Below are positions 1 to 8,639 of a stretch of 64,000 bases of DNA, piece by piece. The notes under the pieces are model-generated. The model saw only the letters and a program-made list of their open reading frames with translations. It ran no database searches and was not told the origin of the DNA. Origin of the DNA: BOG-908 sp965198855 (GTDB lineage: Bacteria; Pseudomonadota; Alphaproteobacteria; Acetobacterales; Acetobacteraceae); assembly GCA_965198855.1 (NCBI GenBank), contig CBDAPZ010000001.1, forward strand, positions 124,001 through 188,000, in the 5' to 3' direction. Position 1 is the first letter of the stretch. Each line of letters begins with the position of its first letter. The translations under genes were made by a program, and so were the position numbers.

Positions 1-48
1 GTGATTCTTGGAGCTGTCGTGACAATTGTCAAAATGATGGCGCACTGA
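1..48 (+). CDS. possible C-terminal end of an upstream gene (partial)
   Basis: The first 48 bases read as an open frame of 15 hydrophobic-rich residues ending in TGA, 40 bases before hdaA. In many alphaproteobacteria an AI-2E/PerM-type membrane transporter precedes hdaA, and a hydrophobic tail would fit, but 15 residues are too few to assign a family. This is a weak call. Confidence 0.22.
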   Translation: MILGAVVTIVKMMAH

Positions 49-88
49 TGTCGCGTCTCTAGGCATCGGCGGCACGTAAGCCGACTCC

Positions 89-772
89 ATGGCGAGACAG
101 CTGGTGTTCCCTTTTCCCGAAACGGAAACCTTCGATTCGGAGGATTTCCTGCTGGGCCTAGCAAACGCGGAGGCCTGCGCCTGGGTGGATGTACCCCATA
201 AATGGCCAGGTGGCCGTCTTGCGCTGTATGGCGACGGCGGAACCGGCAAGACGCATCTACTGCACGTGTTCGCCGCGCGCTGTAAGGCCGCATTGCTGCC
301 AGGTGCGGCGCTGCAGTCCTTCCTGGATTTCTCGCAGACTGCCGTCGCTATCGACGACGCCGACTCCGTCCCGGACCCGGAAGCCCTGCTCCATCTGCTC
401 AATGCGGCCGCCGAAAACGGCCTGCCGGTCTTGCTGGCGGCACGCACGCCCCCGGCGCGATGGGCGACCGGCTTGCCCGATCTCGATAGCCGCCTGCGCG
501 CGACGAGCGCGGTCGAGCTCGGTCAGCCGGACGAGGGATTGCTGCGCGCGCTGCTGGCACGCCTGATCGCCGAGCGACAGTTACGCATCGAGGAAGTCGT
601 GCAGGACTATCTGCTTGCCAGGTTGCCGCGCACAGGGGCCGCCATGCGCGAGGCCGCTGCGAGGCTCGACCGCGCGTCGCTCGCAGCAGGCAAGCGGGTG
701 AGCCGGCGGATTGCCGCCGACGTGATCGCCAGCCTGATCGAAGACGGCGGCGCTGATGAAGATTTTGCGTAA
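89..772 (+). CDS. hdaA: DnaA-related regulatory protein HdaA
   Basis: A 227-residue DnaA-like AAA+ protein without the C-terminal DnaA DNA-binding domain. Hda-type proteins act with the DNA-loaded sliding clamp to stimulate ATP hydrolysis by DnaA and so limit replication initiation. A clamp-binding-type motif QLVFPF lies at residues 4-9, Walker A GDGGTGKTH at about 48-56 and a Walker B-like AIDDAD at about 87-92. Length fits the family. It is followed by ppk, a neighbourhood seen in many alphaproteobacteria. A frame beginning earlier is not available because the preceding 40 bases contain stops. Identity as HdaA is secure; regulation is not visible. Confidence 0.9.
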   Translation: MARQLVFPFPETETFDSEDFLLGLANAEACAWVDVPHKWPGGRLALYGDGGTGKTHLLHVFAARCKAALLPGAALQSFLDFSQTAVAIDDADSVPDPEALLHLLNAAAENGLPVLLAARTPPARWATGLPDLDSRLRATSAVELGQPDEGLLRALLARLIAERQLRIEEVVQDYLLARLPRTGAAMREAAARLDRASLAAGKRVSRRIAADVIASLIEDGGADEDFA

Positions 773-823
773 CTGGTCAACAGCCCTCGCGCACGGCGCC
801 GCGGCTGCTCTAGGATCGGGCGC

Positions 824-3085
824 ATGGCCCCATCTAGCCCCTCAGCGGCCGCGCGCCGCCAGCTTCGCGCAGTTCCCGCGGCGCCTGAACCACAAACGCC
901 GCCGCCGATCGATGCCCGCAGCCCTGACCGGTTCATCAACCGCGAGCTCTCCTGGCTCGATTTCAATAATCGTGTCGTCGAAGAGGCGGAGAACCCGCGG
1001 CACCCGCTGCTCGAACGGCTGCGGTTCGTCTCCATCAGCGCCGCGAACCTCGATGAATTCTTCTCCGTGCGGGTCGCTGGCCTGATCGGCCAGGCGCGCG
1101 CGGGGATCACCAAGCAATCGCCCGATGGCCGCACGCCGGCACAGCAACTGGTGGCGCTGAACGAACGCGCAAAGATCTTGCTTGAGCGCCAGCAGCGCGT
1201 CTGGCTGGAACTCCGCACGTCGCTGTTCGAGGCCGGGATCGAGGTTTGCGCGATTGCCGGTATCAGCGATGAGGAGCGCCGCTGGCTCGATGGCTGGTTC
1301 ATGGAACGGGTGTTTCCGGTGCTGACGCCGCTCGCGATCGATCCTGCACATCCGTTCCCATTCATCCCGAACATGGGGCTGGTGATGGCGCTGCAGCTTG
1401 CGCGGGACGAGGATACCTCCTCCTCTTCCAGCCCGCTTGCCGGCCACCATATGCGCGGGCTGATCCCACTGCCCGCCCAGGTGGACCGATTCATCAGGCT
1501 GCCCGCCTTGCAGGCGGAAGGCGAGAACAAGATCCGCTTCGTCACCCTGGAAGACGTGGTCGGGCTGTTCCTGCAGCGCGTGTTCCCCGGCTTCCACGTG
1601 ACCGGCCAGGGCCTGTTCCGGCTGATACGCGACACGGATATCGAGTTCGAGGAAGAGGCCGAGGATCTCGTACGCATGTACGAGACGGCGCTCAAGCGGC
1701 GGCGGCGCGGCTCGGTGATCCACCTCTCGGTGGATGCGGCGATGCCCGATGCGCTGGTGGATCTGGTGGCGAGCAGCGTGGATGCTGCGCGCGACGAGAT
1801 CAGCGTGCAGCACGATTTGCTTGGCATCGTGGATCTGAAACAGTTGATCGTGGATGACCGGCCCGACCTGCTGTTCACACCGTACACGCCGCGGTTTCCA
1901 GAGCGCATACGTGATTTCGGCGGCGATTGTTTCGCCGCCATCCGCGCGAAGGACATTATCGTTCACCATCCATTTGAAAGTTTCGATGTGGTGGTGCAGT
2001 TCCTGCGCCAAGCTGCCGACGATGCAAATGTCGTGGCGATCAAGCAGACGCTTTACCGCACGAGCCGCGACAGCCCGATCGTGAAAGCGCTGATCGAAGC
2101 AGCGGAAGCCGGCAAATCGGTGACCGCCATGGTGGAGCTGCGCGCGCGTTTCGATGAGGAAGCCAATATTCGCTTGGCACGTTCGCTGGAGGCGGCGGGC
2201 GTGCAAGTGGTGTATGGGTTCGCGGAGCTGAAAACCCACGCTAAGATCAGCCTGGTTGTCCGCCGCGAGGGAAACTCGATGCGCAGCTATGCGCATTTCG
2301 GCACTGGCAACTATCATCCGATCACCGCACGCATCTATACCGATCTGAGTTTCTTCACCGCCGATCCGGATCTCACCCGTGATGCGATGCGGCTGTTCAA
2401 CTACATGACGGGCTATGCACAGCCGGAGAAGATGGACGCGCTTGCGTTCTCGCCGCTGACCATACGCAGCACGCTGATGGATTTGATCGAAGGGGAGATC
2501 GCTTCCGCAAAAGCGGGGAAACCGGCGAGCATCTGGCTGAAGCTCAACAGCCTCGTGGATTCGAAGCTGATCGACAAACTCTATCAGGCATCCATTGCCG
2601 GCGTGCAGGTGATGGCGGTGATACGCGGCATCTGCTGCCTGCGCCCCGGTGTTCCGGGTCTTTCAGAAAATATCAGAGTTAAATCGATCGTCGGCCGCTT
2701 TCTCGAGCATGGCCGTATCTGCGTTTTCGGCAACGGCCATCGTCTGCCGAGCCGCCATGCACTCGTCTATATCAGTTCTGCGGATTGGATGGAACGCAAC
2801 ATGGATTGGCGGGTGGAGACGCTGGTGCCGATCCGGAATGAAACCGTGCATGCACAGGTGCTTGACCAGATCATGGTTGTAAACCTGAAAGATACGTTAC
2901 AATCCTGGGAGCTGAAGGCGGATGGCGTATGGGAGCGCGTGACGCCCGGGGCGAAACCTGTGTCTGCGCATGAATACTTCATGACTAACCCGTCTTTATC
3001 GGGGCGCGGATCGGCATTGCATGGGCCGGTGGTGCCGTTGCCGCGACCTCGGCCGATGCGGCCCGATCGGGTTTTACAGGATTAA
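824..3085 (+). CDS. ppk: polyphosphate kinase 1
   Basis: A 753-residue protein covering the whole PPK1 fold. It reversibly transfers the ATP gamma-phosphate to inorganic polyphosphate. The N-terminal domain begins with FINRELSWLDFN at about residue 37. The phospholipase-D-like catalytic halves contain SYAHFGTGNYHP (autophosphorylated histidine region, about residue 488) and RHALVYISSADWMERN (about residue 645). Length is slightly above the usual 690-720 because of a proline- and arginine-rich N-terminal extension of about 35 residues; a later start is possible, but the ATG at 824 is the only good candidate. It lies 51 bases after hdaA. The stop codon runs straight into an A/T-rich repeat. Confidence 0.96.
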   Translation: MAPSSPSAAARRQLRAVPAAPEPQTPPPIDARSPDRFINRELSWLDFNNRVVEEAENPRHPLLERLRFVSISAANLDEFFSVRVAGLIGQARAGITKQSPDGRTPAQQLVALNERAKILLERQQRVWLELRTSLFEAGIEVCAIAGISDEERRWLDGWFMERVFPVLTPLAIDPAHPFPFIPNMGLVMALQLARDEDTSSSSSPLAGHHMRGLIPLPAQVDRFIRLPALQAEGENKIRFVTLEDVVGLFLQRVFPGFHVTGQGLFRLIRDTDIEFEEEAEDLVRMYETALKRRRRGSVIHLSVDAAMPDALVDLVASSVDAARDEISVQHDLLGIVDLKQLIVDDRPDLLFTPYTPRFPERIRDFGGDCFAAIRAKDIIVHHPFESFDVVVQFLRQAADDANVVAIKQTLYRTSRDSPIVKALIEAAEAGKSVTAMVELRARFDEEANIRLARSLEAAGVQVVYGFAELKTHAKISLVVRREGNSMRSYAHFGTGNYHPITARIYTDLSFFTADPDLTRDAMRLFNYMTGYAQPEKMDALAFSPLTIRSTLMDLIEGEIASAKAGKPASIWLKLNSLVDSKLIDKLYQASIAGVQVMAVIRGICCLRPGVPGLSENIRVKSIVGRFLEHGRICVFGNGHRLPSRHALVYISSADWMERNMDWRVETLVPIRNETVHAQVLDQIMVVNLKDTLQSWELKADGVWERVTPGAKPVSAHEYFMTNPSLSGRGSALHGPVVPLPRPRPMRPDRVLQD

Positions 3086-3228
3086 AAAAAGCCTTCTTTT
3101 TCTGAAGAAACGAAGCAAGAAGACTTTTATGTTCTGCGCCGGCCCCAGCCTCTCTGGCTGATTTCGGCACCTACGTGCAGCGACTGGGACGTAAAGTCTT
3201 TTGGCTCTTTCTGAAAAAGAACTTTCTT
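3084..3228. repeat. A/T-rich repeat, facing forward and reverse copies
   Basis: A forward copy starts at the ppk stop codon (3084 to about 3131) and a reverse copy occupies 3188-3228. They converge like the pair at 50883-51015. The forward unit has the pattern TAA..., a C/T-rich CTTCTTTTT arm, GAAGAAA..GAAGCAAGAAGACTTTTA; the reverse copy has GACGTAAAGTCTTTTGGCTC, CTTTCTGAAAAAGAA. The hairpin potential suggests a transcript end for ppk, but the family is also dispersed through the window. Confidence 0.7.
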
Positions 3229-3253
3229 CCTTACCCCGTGGAAGGACCAGCGC

Positions 3254-4393
3254 ATGAAGATGCCAACGATTACGCTCCCAAAAGGCCCGCAGGCATTAAT
3301 ACCGAAAATCAGCGCCGGCCCCGACTGGCTGGGCCGTGCTGAAAGGCTGAAAAAAGAGGGCAGGGATGCGCGCCAGGAAACGCTGAAGGCGGCCGGCCAA
3401 GACAAGATCGACAATTACGATATCGCCATGTCGGCCGTGAGCATCGTTCTGGCAGCGGTTTCGGGAGAGGTTTACGAGCACCCGATTTCCACCATCGGTT
3501 ATGGTGTGCAGGCTGCAATCGATGGCGCCAAAGGCTCGGAAGCGCGCAGCAAGGCTCAGGCCGACAGGTTGAAAACAGACAAGCGAAATCCGTTCTTCGA
3601 TGATTACAAGGCAGCGCCCGGCACGGGCAGCCCGATCACGCAACGTTATCTTACTACCCGCCTGTGGAAGAAGATCGGCGGCGGCGCGATGCAGACATTC
3701 GGTTCATTGACGTCGCTGATCCCCGCAGTAGCGCATACGAATATTCCTGGCGCCACCTACCATCTCCATGCGACCTGCCTCAGCCGAGTGCATGCGGCCC
3801 AGATCAAATACATCCGGGAAAAATACGAGGACGAGGAACTGATCCGCGATTTTTGCGACCTGGTCGAGTCGGCGAAGATGATCAAATACGGCATTCGCGC
3901 CGTCTCAATGCTCGGCTCGGTCATACCGGGAGCCTCGATGCCATCGATCGCGACCGCCGCCATCAAGGCGGGGATCAAGCTGACCGCCCCGGCTGCATGC
4001 TACGCGGCCGCGGCGGCGATCCATTGGACGGCCTACAAGGAGCAGGGCTATTTCGAACACGAGGTCGTCCCCGACTTCGCACATTACAAGCTGCCGCCTG
4101 TCGAGGGATTGAAGCCGCTGCCGGCCTCGCCAACGTCCAAGCCGTTGCCGCCGATGATGGGGATCACGAGGGCGTCGCCCTTGCCGACAGGAAAGAAATT
4201 GCCTGAACTGCCGCCTACAAAAACACTGAGGGCAGGCCCGACCGGTCCCAGCGCAGGACCGGCCTCTGCGATCTTATGGGAGATTTTCACCAAACGCGGT
4301 GCCACCAGGGTGTTTGGCAAATACGACATCGACGGATTGGTCAGGGAACCGGCCGGCTGGCTCGCCCTCGGTGACAAGCTGTCGCTCATCTAG
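3254..4393 (+). CDS. hypothetical protein, 379 aa, Ala/Pro-rich
   Basis: I do not recognise this protein. The ATG is preceded by GGAAGGA at a good distance. Residues 1-100 are charged and probably helical. A hydrophobic alanine-rich segment lies at about 220-262 (AASMLGS-type and AAAAAIHW stretches) and could insert in or associate with a membrane. Residues 275-340 are a proline/lysine/threonine-rich linker with repeated LPP/PLPP motifs. The final 40 residues look globular. No signal peptide is seen. A hydrophobic core, Pro-rich linker and compact C-terminus would be compatible with an effector or surface-associated protein, but nothing around it (ppk, GGDEF-EAL operon) supports that. It stands alone between two transcription units. 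Confidence 0.8.
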   Translation: MKMPTITLPKGPQALIPKISAGPDWLGRAERLKKEGRDARQETLKAAGQDKIDNYDIAMSAVSIVLAAVSGEVYEHPISTIGYGVQAAIDGAKGSEARSKAQADRLKTDKRNPFFDDYKAAPGTGSPITQRYLTTRLWKKIGGGAMQTFGSLTSLIPAVAHTNIPGATYHLHATCLSRVHAAQIKYIREKYEDEELIRDFCDLVESAKMIKYGIRAVSMLGSVIPGASMPSIATAAIKAGIKLTAPAACYAAAAAIHWTAYKEQGYFEHEVVPDFAHYKLPPVEGLKPLPASPTSKPLPPMMGITRASPLPTGKKLPELPPTKTLRAGPTGPSAGPASAILWEIFTKRGATRVFGKYDIDGLVREPAGWLALGDKLSLI

Positions 4394-4437
4394 GTTGAGA
4401 GATTTAGGCAAATTACCCAAGCTGCAGCTATTGTTCT

Positions 4438-6825
4438 CTAGCTAGCGATCGTCTCGATGATCTGCATGATTTCATGCGGGGCCGCAGCACAGCCGAGCCG
4501 TCGCAGCAGCTCGGCCACTTCGTTGGCAGGTCTCGGTTTGCTGAACAAGTAACCTTGCAGCTCCAGGCAGCCTTCGCCGATCAGCGCTTCGCGCTGATCG
4601 GCGGTCTCGACGCCTTCCGCATTGACCGACATGCCGAGCGAGCGCCCCAGCCCGATCACGGCGCGTACGATGGCCAGGCAATCCTGGCGGTCGGTCATGT
4701 TGCGCACGAAAGACTGGTCGATCTTGATCTTGTCGAACGGAAAACGCCGCAGATAGCCAAGCGAGGAATAGCCGGTGCCGAAATCGTCCATCGAGATGCG
4801 TGCGCCGAGGGCGCGCAACTCGTGCAGCGTTCTCAGCACCTGCTCCTCATCGGCCAGCATGATCGATTCGGTGATTTCCAGTTCCAGCAGGCAGGCCGGC
4901 AGGCCGCTGGCCTGCAGCGCATCGGTCACTTCCTGCACCAATGGTCCGCGGAACTGGCTGGGAGAAAGGTTCACCGCAACCTTCAGTTTTGCCGGCCAGC
5001 CCGCGGCGTCCGCGCAGGCGCGTTGCAGCACCCAGCGCCCGATTATCGGGATCAGGCCGACCTCTTCGGCGAGTGGAATAAAGTCCGACGGTCCGACCAG
5101 TCCGCGCTCCGGATGGCGCCAGCGCACGAGGGCTTCGAAACCTGAAATGCCTGAATCGCCTAGCATTAGCGGCTGGTAGAACACTTCGAACTGGTTCAAT
5201 GCCACGGCTTCGCGCAAATCGTGTTCCATCTGCCGGCGCGCCTGCATGCGCAGATCCATGTCCGGCTCGAAGAAGCGCCACACACCGCGGCCTTCCGCCT
5301 TGGCGCGATACAGCGCCAGGTCGGCCGATTTCAGCAGCGCATCGGCCGTCGCCATCACGTCCCCGGTCACTGCAATGCCGACGCTGCCGCCGATGGAAAT
5401 ACGGTGCCCGTCGATGTCGAAAGGCTCGGAAAGGGTGCCGATCACCCGTTGCGCCAATGAGGTGGCCGCCTCAGGCTGGCCGTGCTGTATGATGGCAAAT
5501 TCGTCGCCGCCGAGGCGCACCACCATGTCCGAGGCACGTGTGCAGCCGCGCAAGCGCTGGCCCACCACGCGCAGCAGCGCATCGCCGACCGGGTGCCCTA
5601 GTGTGTCGTTGACGATCTTAAACCGGTCGAGATCGATGCAAAGCAGGGCGATGCATTCATCCGGCTGGAAGTCGGTGAGCACTGCACGCATGTGCTCGGC
5701 AAAGAGCAGGCGGTTCGGCAGCCCGGTCACCTGGTCATGGCGCGCCATGTCCGACAGGCGCTGCTCGGCGAGGCGGCGTTCGCTGACATCCTCGTAGGTG
5801 GCGACCCAGCCGCCGCCTTCCACGGCAGAATGCGAGACTGCGATGCCGCGTCCATCGGGTAAGACGCAGGAAATCGATTCCACCTTACCGTTGCGGCAGG
5901 AATCGATGAGCATCTCGAGTCCGACGCTGCCCAGCACCTCGTCGCTCGTCTGGCCCGGCACAGGGTCTGCGAACATTTCCGAAAAACGGCGGTTGGCGAC
6001 CAGCAGGCGCCCATCGGCATCGAACAGGCAGAGGCCCTGTGTCATGTTCGAGAAGGCAGCGTCCATCTGCGCGTGCTGCGCGGCCATTTCGCCGGCATGG
6101 GTGGTGGCCATCTGGTCCATCAGCGATTTGATCCGCGCAGCACCGGCAGCGATGCTTTGCTGCATCATCGACAGCGCGCGCAGCAGATCGGCAGTCTCGC
6201 CGCGGCCGCGCGTCACGATGGGGTTGTCGAGATTGCCGGCGGCGATGGATTGCGCCACGCGCACGGCGTCGCGGACGGGTGGTGCTATCAGCCGGCCGAC
6301 CAGCCAGGTGATCACCAGGGCTGAGACCAGGCTGACCCAGATCGCCGCCGAACTGTCGCGGGTCTGCCGCGCGACCATGTTGCCGACGCCCTTGCGATAG
6401 TGATAGGCGTCGCCTGCAAAGATTTCTACCAATCGGTCGAAGGCGGCGCGGGTGGCATCTGCGCCGGCCGTATCGTCGTGCAGATGCGGCAGCAGGGTGG
6501 TGATACGCTGCTGCAGGGCCGCGACCTCCTGGCGGCCATTGGGTGACATCGCGCGTTCGCGTGCCACATCCAGATCCGTCAGCACCTCCTGCCCGGCCTC
6601 CGCAGCGTCGTCTGCCTTCCAGCCAGAATGGTGTGCGCTGTCGGCGAGGCGGCCGAACTCCACCTCGGCGGAGCGCAGATAGCTGACCGCCATGAAGGCA
6701 TTGTCGTAGATGTCCAGCGCCACGCGGCCCAGTTTCCGCTCGGCATCCTGTGCACGGATGCCGAGCAGGAAGGTGAGCAGGGTGAGCGATAGGCAGCCCA
6801 GCAGGATTTTTATCCGGATCGTCAT
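4438..6825 (-). CDS. membrane GGDEF-EAL cyclic-di-GMP enzyme with HAMP and PAS domains
   Basis: A 795-residue protein with a TM helix at residues 5-23, a periplasmic helical loop to about 155, a second TM helix (about 158-180), HAMP, PAS (about 255-345), GGDEF (about 360-515) and EAL (about 535-785). GGDEF carries an intact LGGDEF motif. EAL keeps EALVRW, NLSPSQF, ELEITES, DDFGTGYSS and AEGVET, so both diguanylate cyclase and phosphodiesterase activities are possible. It is the last gene of an operon with the cupredoxin, haemoglobin and DUF3034 genes; the gap to the cupredoxin stop is 9 bases. The periplasmic loop could sense the state of the exported redox proteins encoded upstream, which is an inference. 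Confidence 0.93.
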   Translation of the reverse strand: MTIRIKILLGCLSLTLLTFLLGIRAQDAERKLGRVALDIYDNAFMAVSYLRSAEVEFGRLADSAHHSGWKADDAAEAGQEVLTDLDVARERAMSPNGRQEVAALQQRITTLLPHLHDDTAGADATRAAFDRLVEIFAGDAYHYRKGVGNMVARQTRDSSAAIWVSLVSALVITWLVGRLIAPPVRDAVRVAQSIAAGNLDNPIVTRGRGETADLLRALSMMQQSIAAGAARIKSLMDQMATTHAGEMAAQHAQMDAAFSNMTQGLCLFDADGRLLVANRRFSEMFADPVPGQTSDEVLGSVGLEMLIDSCRNGKVESISCVLPDGRGIAVSHSAVEGGGWVATYEDVSERRLAEQRLSDMARHDQVTGLPNRLLFAEHMRAVLTDFQPDECIALLCIDLDRFKIVNDTLGHPVGDALLRVVGQRLRGCTRASDMVVRLGGDEFAIIQHGQPEAATSLAQRVIGTLSEPFDIDGHRISIGGSVGIAVTGDVMATADALLKSADLALYRAKAEGRGVWRFFEPDMDLRMQARRQMEHDLREAVALNQFEVFYQPLMLGDSGISGFEALVRWRHPERGLVGPSDFIPLAEEVGLIPIIGRWVLQRACADAAGWPAKLKVAVNLSPSQFRGPLVQEVTDALQASGLPACLLELEITESIMLADEEQVLRTLHELRALGARISMDDFGTGYSSLGYLRRFPFDKIKIDQSFVRNMTDRQDCLAIVRAVIGLGRSLGMSVNAEGVETADQREALIGEGCLELQGYLFSKPRPANEVAELLRRLGCAAAPHEIMQIIETIAS

Positions 6826-6834
6826 CGCGCCGGC

Positions 6835-7173
6835 CTATTGCACATCGACATCGAGATGCATTTTCGGATGAATATGGCAATGAACGGTGAAATGGCCGCG
6901 CGCGGTGAGCGTCATTGCCAGTACCTGCCCTGGCTCCTGCTCGTCGGATTCGAAGGTGAAGCTAGGAGACTCGACGAATATCTCGTGGGTGAAATCATCC
7001 TCGTTGCTGAAATGCAAGGTCGTGCCGAGGCCCACGGCGAGTTTATCGACCGAGAAGGCACGATGCTGCTGGACAACCGTGTTGCTGTCTGCCGCCATGC
7101 CCGCAAGTGGCAGTACGGCAAGCCCTAGTGCCACGCCACGTAAAACACGCGCCAAGAGCTTAACGCGTGACAA
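6835..7173 (-). CDS. periplasmic cupredoxin-like protein (often labelled methylamine utilisation protein)
   Basis: A 112-residue protein. I place the start at a TTG overlapping the end of the haemoglobin gene by 14 bases because GGAG lies 7 bases upstream and the product then begins with a signal peptide (SRVKLLARVLRG..., cleavage near GMAA). The mature part is a plastocyanin-like beta sandwich with an early histidine (FTHEIFVES) and a C-terminal VHCHIHPKMH cluster giving Cys, His and Met ligands for type-1 copper. In this family the name methylamine utilisation protein is inherited and not supported by mau genes here. Translational coupling to the haemoglobin gene is likely from the overlap. 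The frame stays open farther upstream, but without a signal peptide. Confidence 0.8.
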   Translation of the reverse strand: MSRVKLLARVLRGVALGLAVLPLAGMAADSNTVVQQHRAFSVDKLAVGLGTTLHFSNEDDFTHEIFVESPSFTFESDEQEPGQVLAMTLTARGHFTVHCHIHPKMHLDVDVQ

Positions 7174-7582
7174 TAGCGTGCTCCATCGGCGCAAGCCTGG
7201 CGAGCAGGCGGTTCTGCACGCGGAACGGCACGCCGGCCTTGTCCATGGCCGATTGCAGGTCTTCGACAACGGCGTTGAAGCGCGCCTCGTTGATGGCAAG
7301 ACCCTTATGCGCGGCGTACATCGAATGTCCCTTGTAGACGCAAGGTCCGCCAGCGACGCGGCAGAGATAGGCAGTAAAGCGTGGCTGCATGAAGTCCCGG
7401 TTAATGTTGTCGAAATCATGCGCGAGACGTGGATCGGTGAAATAAAGATCGAGCGCGTTGCTGGAGATGCGCGCGATGCCGGGCTGGCCGCCGAGCTCGT
7501 TGAACAGCGCATCGTCGGCCACGGCATTGCCCGGGAAAAGTGCGAGAAGCAGCAAGACCCGGGTGAGAGCGCGCATCAACAT
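7160..7582 (-). CDS. exported group 1 truncated haemoglobin
   Basis: A 140-residue protein with an N-terminal signal sequence (LTRVLLLLALFPGNAVA, cleavage near residue 22). The mature domain starts LFNELGGQPGIARI, the typical opening of 2-on-2 globins, and has FDNINRDFMQPRFTAYLC and KGHSMYAAHKGL, where the last histidine is the expected proximal haem ligand. Group 1 truncated haemoglobins bind O2 or NO. Most are cytoplasmic, so the signal peptide is the notable point. Two ATG codons (7582 and 7576) are possible starts. It begins 3 bases after the DUF3034 stop and overlaps the cupredoxin start, so it is in the middle of the operon. Confidence 0.88.
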   Translation of the reverse strand: MLMRALTRVLLLLALFPGNAVADDALFNELGGQPGIARISSNALDLYFTDPRLAHDFDNINRDFMQPRFTAYLCRVAGGPCVYKGHSMYAAHKGLAINEARFNAVVEDLQSAMDKAGVPFRVQNRLLARLAPMEHAIVTR

Positions 7583-7585
7583 CGC

Positions 7586-8461
7586 CTAAAAACCTGTCTG
7601 GAGGGAAAGATAGAAGCCGTTCTGCTCGCCTTGCCGGGCGATCGGCCCGAGATCGACGAAGGCGAGGGTCAACGAAACGTTCTTCGTCAAGAAATATGCT
7701 GCGAAGGCGTCGTAGGCAGTGGATTCGTGGGCGAAACCAAGATTGTCCGGCTTGGTGCGCAGTTCGGCGCCGATGGCGAGGCGTTTGGTCAGCAGCAAGG
7801 CGGTCGAGCCCTCGAACTCTGCGGAATAGCCGTCATCGCGGTCGCCGCCGAAGCCCAGCAATCCGAGCTGATTGGCCTTCGTGGCGCGGATCGTGGCATT
7901 CACCAGCAGGCTTTCCGCCAGGAAAAGTTTCGTGGCGGCCACGTAGAAATCCATGCCGTCGGCACTTCTCGCGCCGATCGCGTGTAGGATCGCGTGGCTG
8001 TCGGTGGCCTTGAACTGGGTGCCGATGGATATTTCCGGCAGCAGGCTGTCCTGGTCGTACACCACATCGCCGAACAGCCGCAGTTTTGCGCCGACCACGT
8101 CCATGTTGAAGGTGTAGCCGTCGCCCAGGCCAAGGCGGCTGCCGGCGGTGCGGGTGTCGAACCATTCATGCGCGTAGGAGAGTTCCAGCCGGTCATAGAG
8201 GCCGATGCTGGCGCCAGCGCTGGTAAGGCCGAAATCGCCAAGGCCCACATAGGTGGCGTGCACGTTCCCGCCGACTGCGTCGCGGGTGCCGTAGCCGGTG
8301 ATCACCGCCCATGGTGCCAATCCGCCGCCGGCCGAACCCTCTATCTGGCTGACACCCGAGGTCGCGAGTAACCGCCCACTCTCCTGTGCTCGAGCAGGAT
8401 GCCAGGCGGCGAGCGAGGCCAGCAGAAAGACGGCAACAATGCCTTCGGATCGACGGCACAT
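7586..8461 (-). CDS. DUF3034-family outer-membrane beta-barrel-like protein
   Basis: A 291-residue exported protein (signal peptide to about residue 25, ending AARAQ-like). The body is a series of amphipathic beta strands with glycine turns, and it ends in the aromatic residue F, as outer-membrane barrels do. The pattern TSGVSQIEGSAGGGLAPWAVI near the mature N-terminus is typical of DUF3034. The function of the family is unknown. It is the first gene of the four-gene minus-strand operon ending with the GGDEF-EAL enzyme. A barrel of this type could be a channel or anchor for the exported haemoglobin and cupredoxin, but this is inference only. Confidence 0.82.
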   Translation of the reverse strand: MCRRSEGIVAVFLLASLAAWHPARAQESGRLLATSGVSQIEGSAGGGLAPWAVITGYGTRDAVGGNVHATYVGLGDFGLTSAGASIGLYDRLELSYAHEWFDTRTAGSRLGLGDGYTFNMDVVGAKLRLFGDVVYDQDSLLPEISIGTQFKATDSHAILHAIGARSADGMDFYVAATKLFLAESLLVNATIRATKANQLGLLGFGGDRDDGYSAEFEGSTALLLTKRLAIGAELRTKPDNLGFAHESTAYDAFAAYFLTKNVSLTLAFVDLGPIARQGEQNGFYLSLQTGF

Positions 8462-8639
8462 GCTATGGCGCGCCGCCCATCATCAGGATCTTTCCCATAC
8501 CATCCTCGCTCACACGCCTATGGCGTCAATAAGGGCAGAGGTAACAGGAATTAACGAGCGCTCAAAGCTAAATTACGCGTTAGAGTTGTATTCCTTTGCT
8601 TTTCAAACGCCATGCTAGCATCGGCGTCACAGATGCGCC

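Noticed and set aside
6835..7173. Methylamine-utilisation pathway
   Set aside because: Only the cupredoxin carries that inherited label; no mau genes are present.
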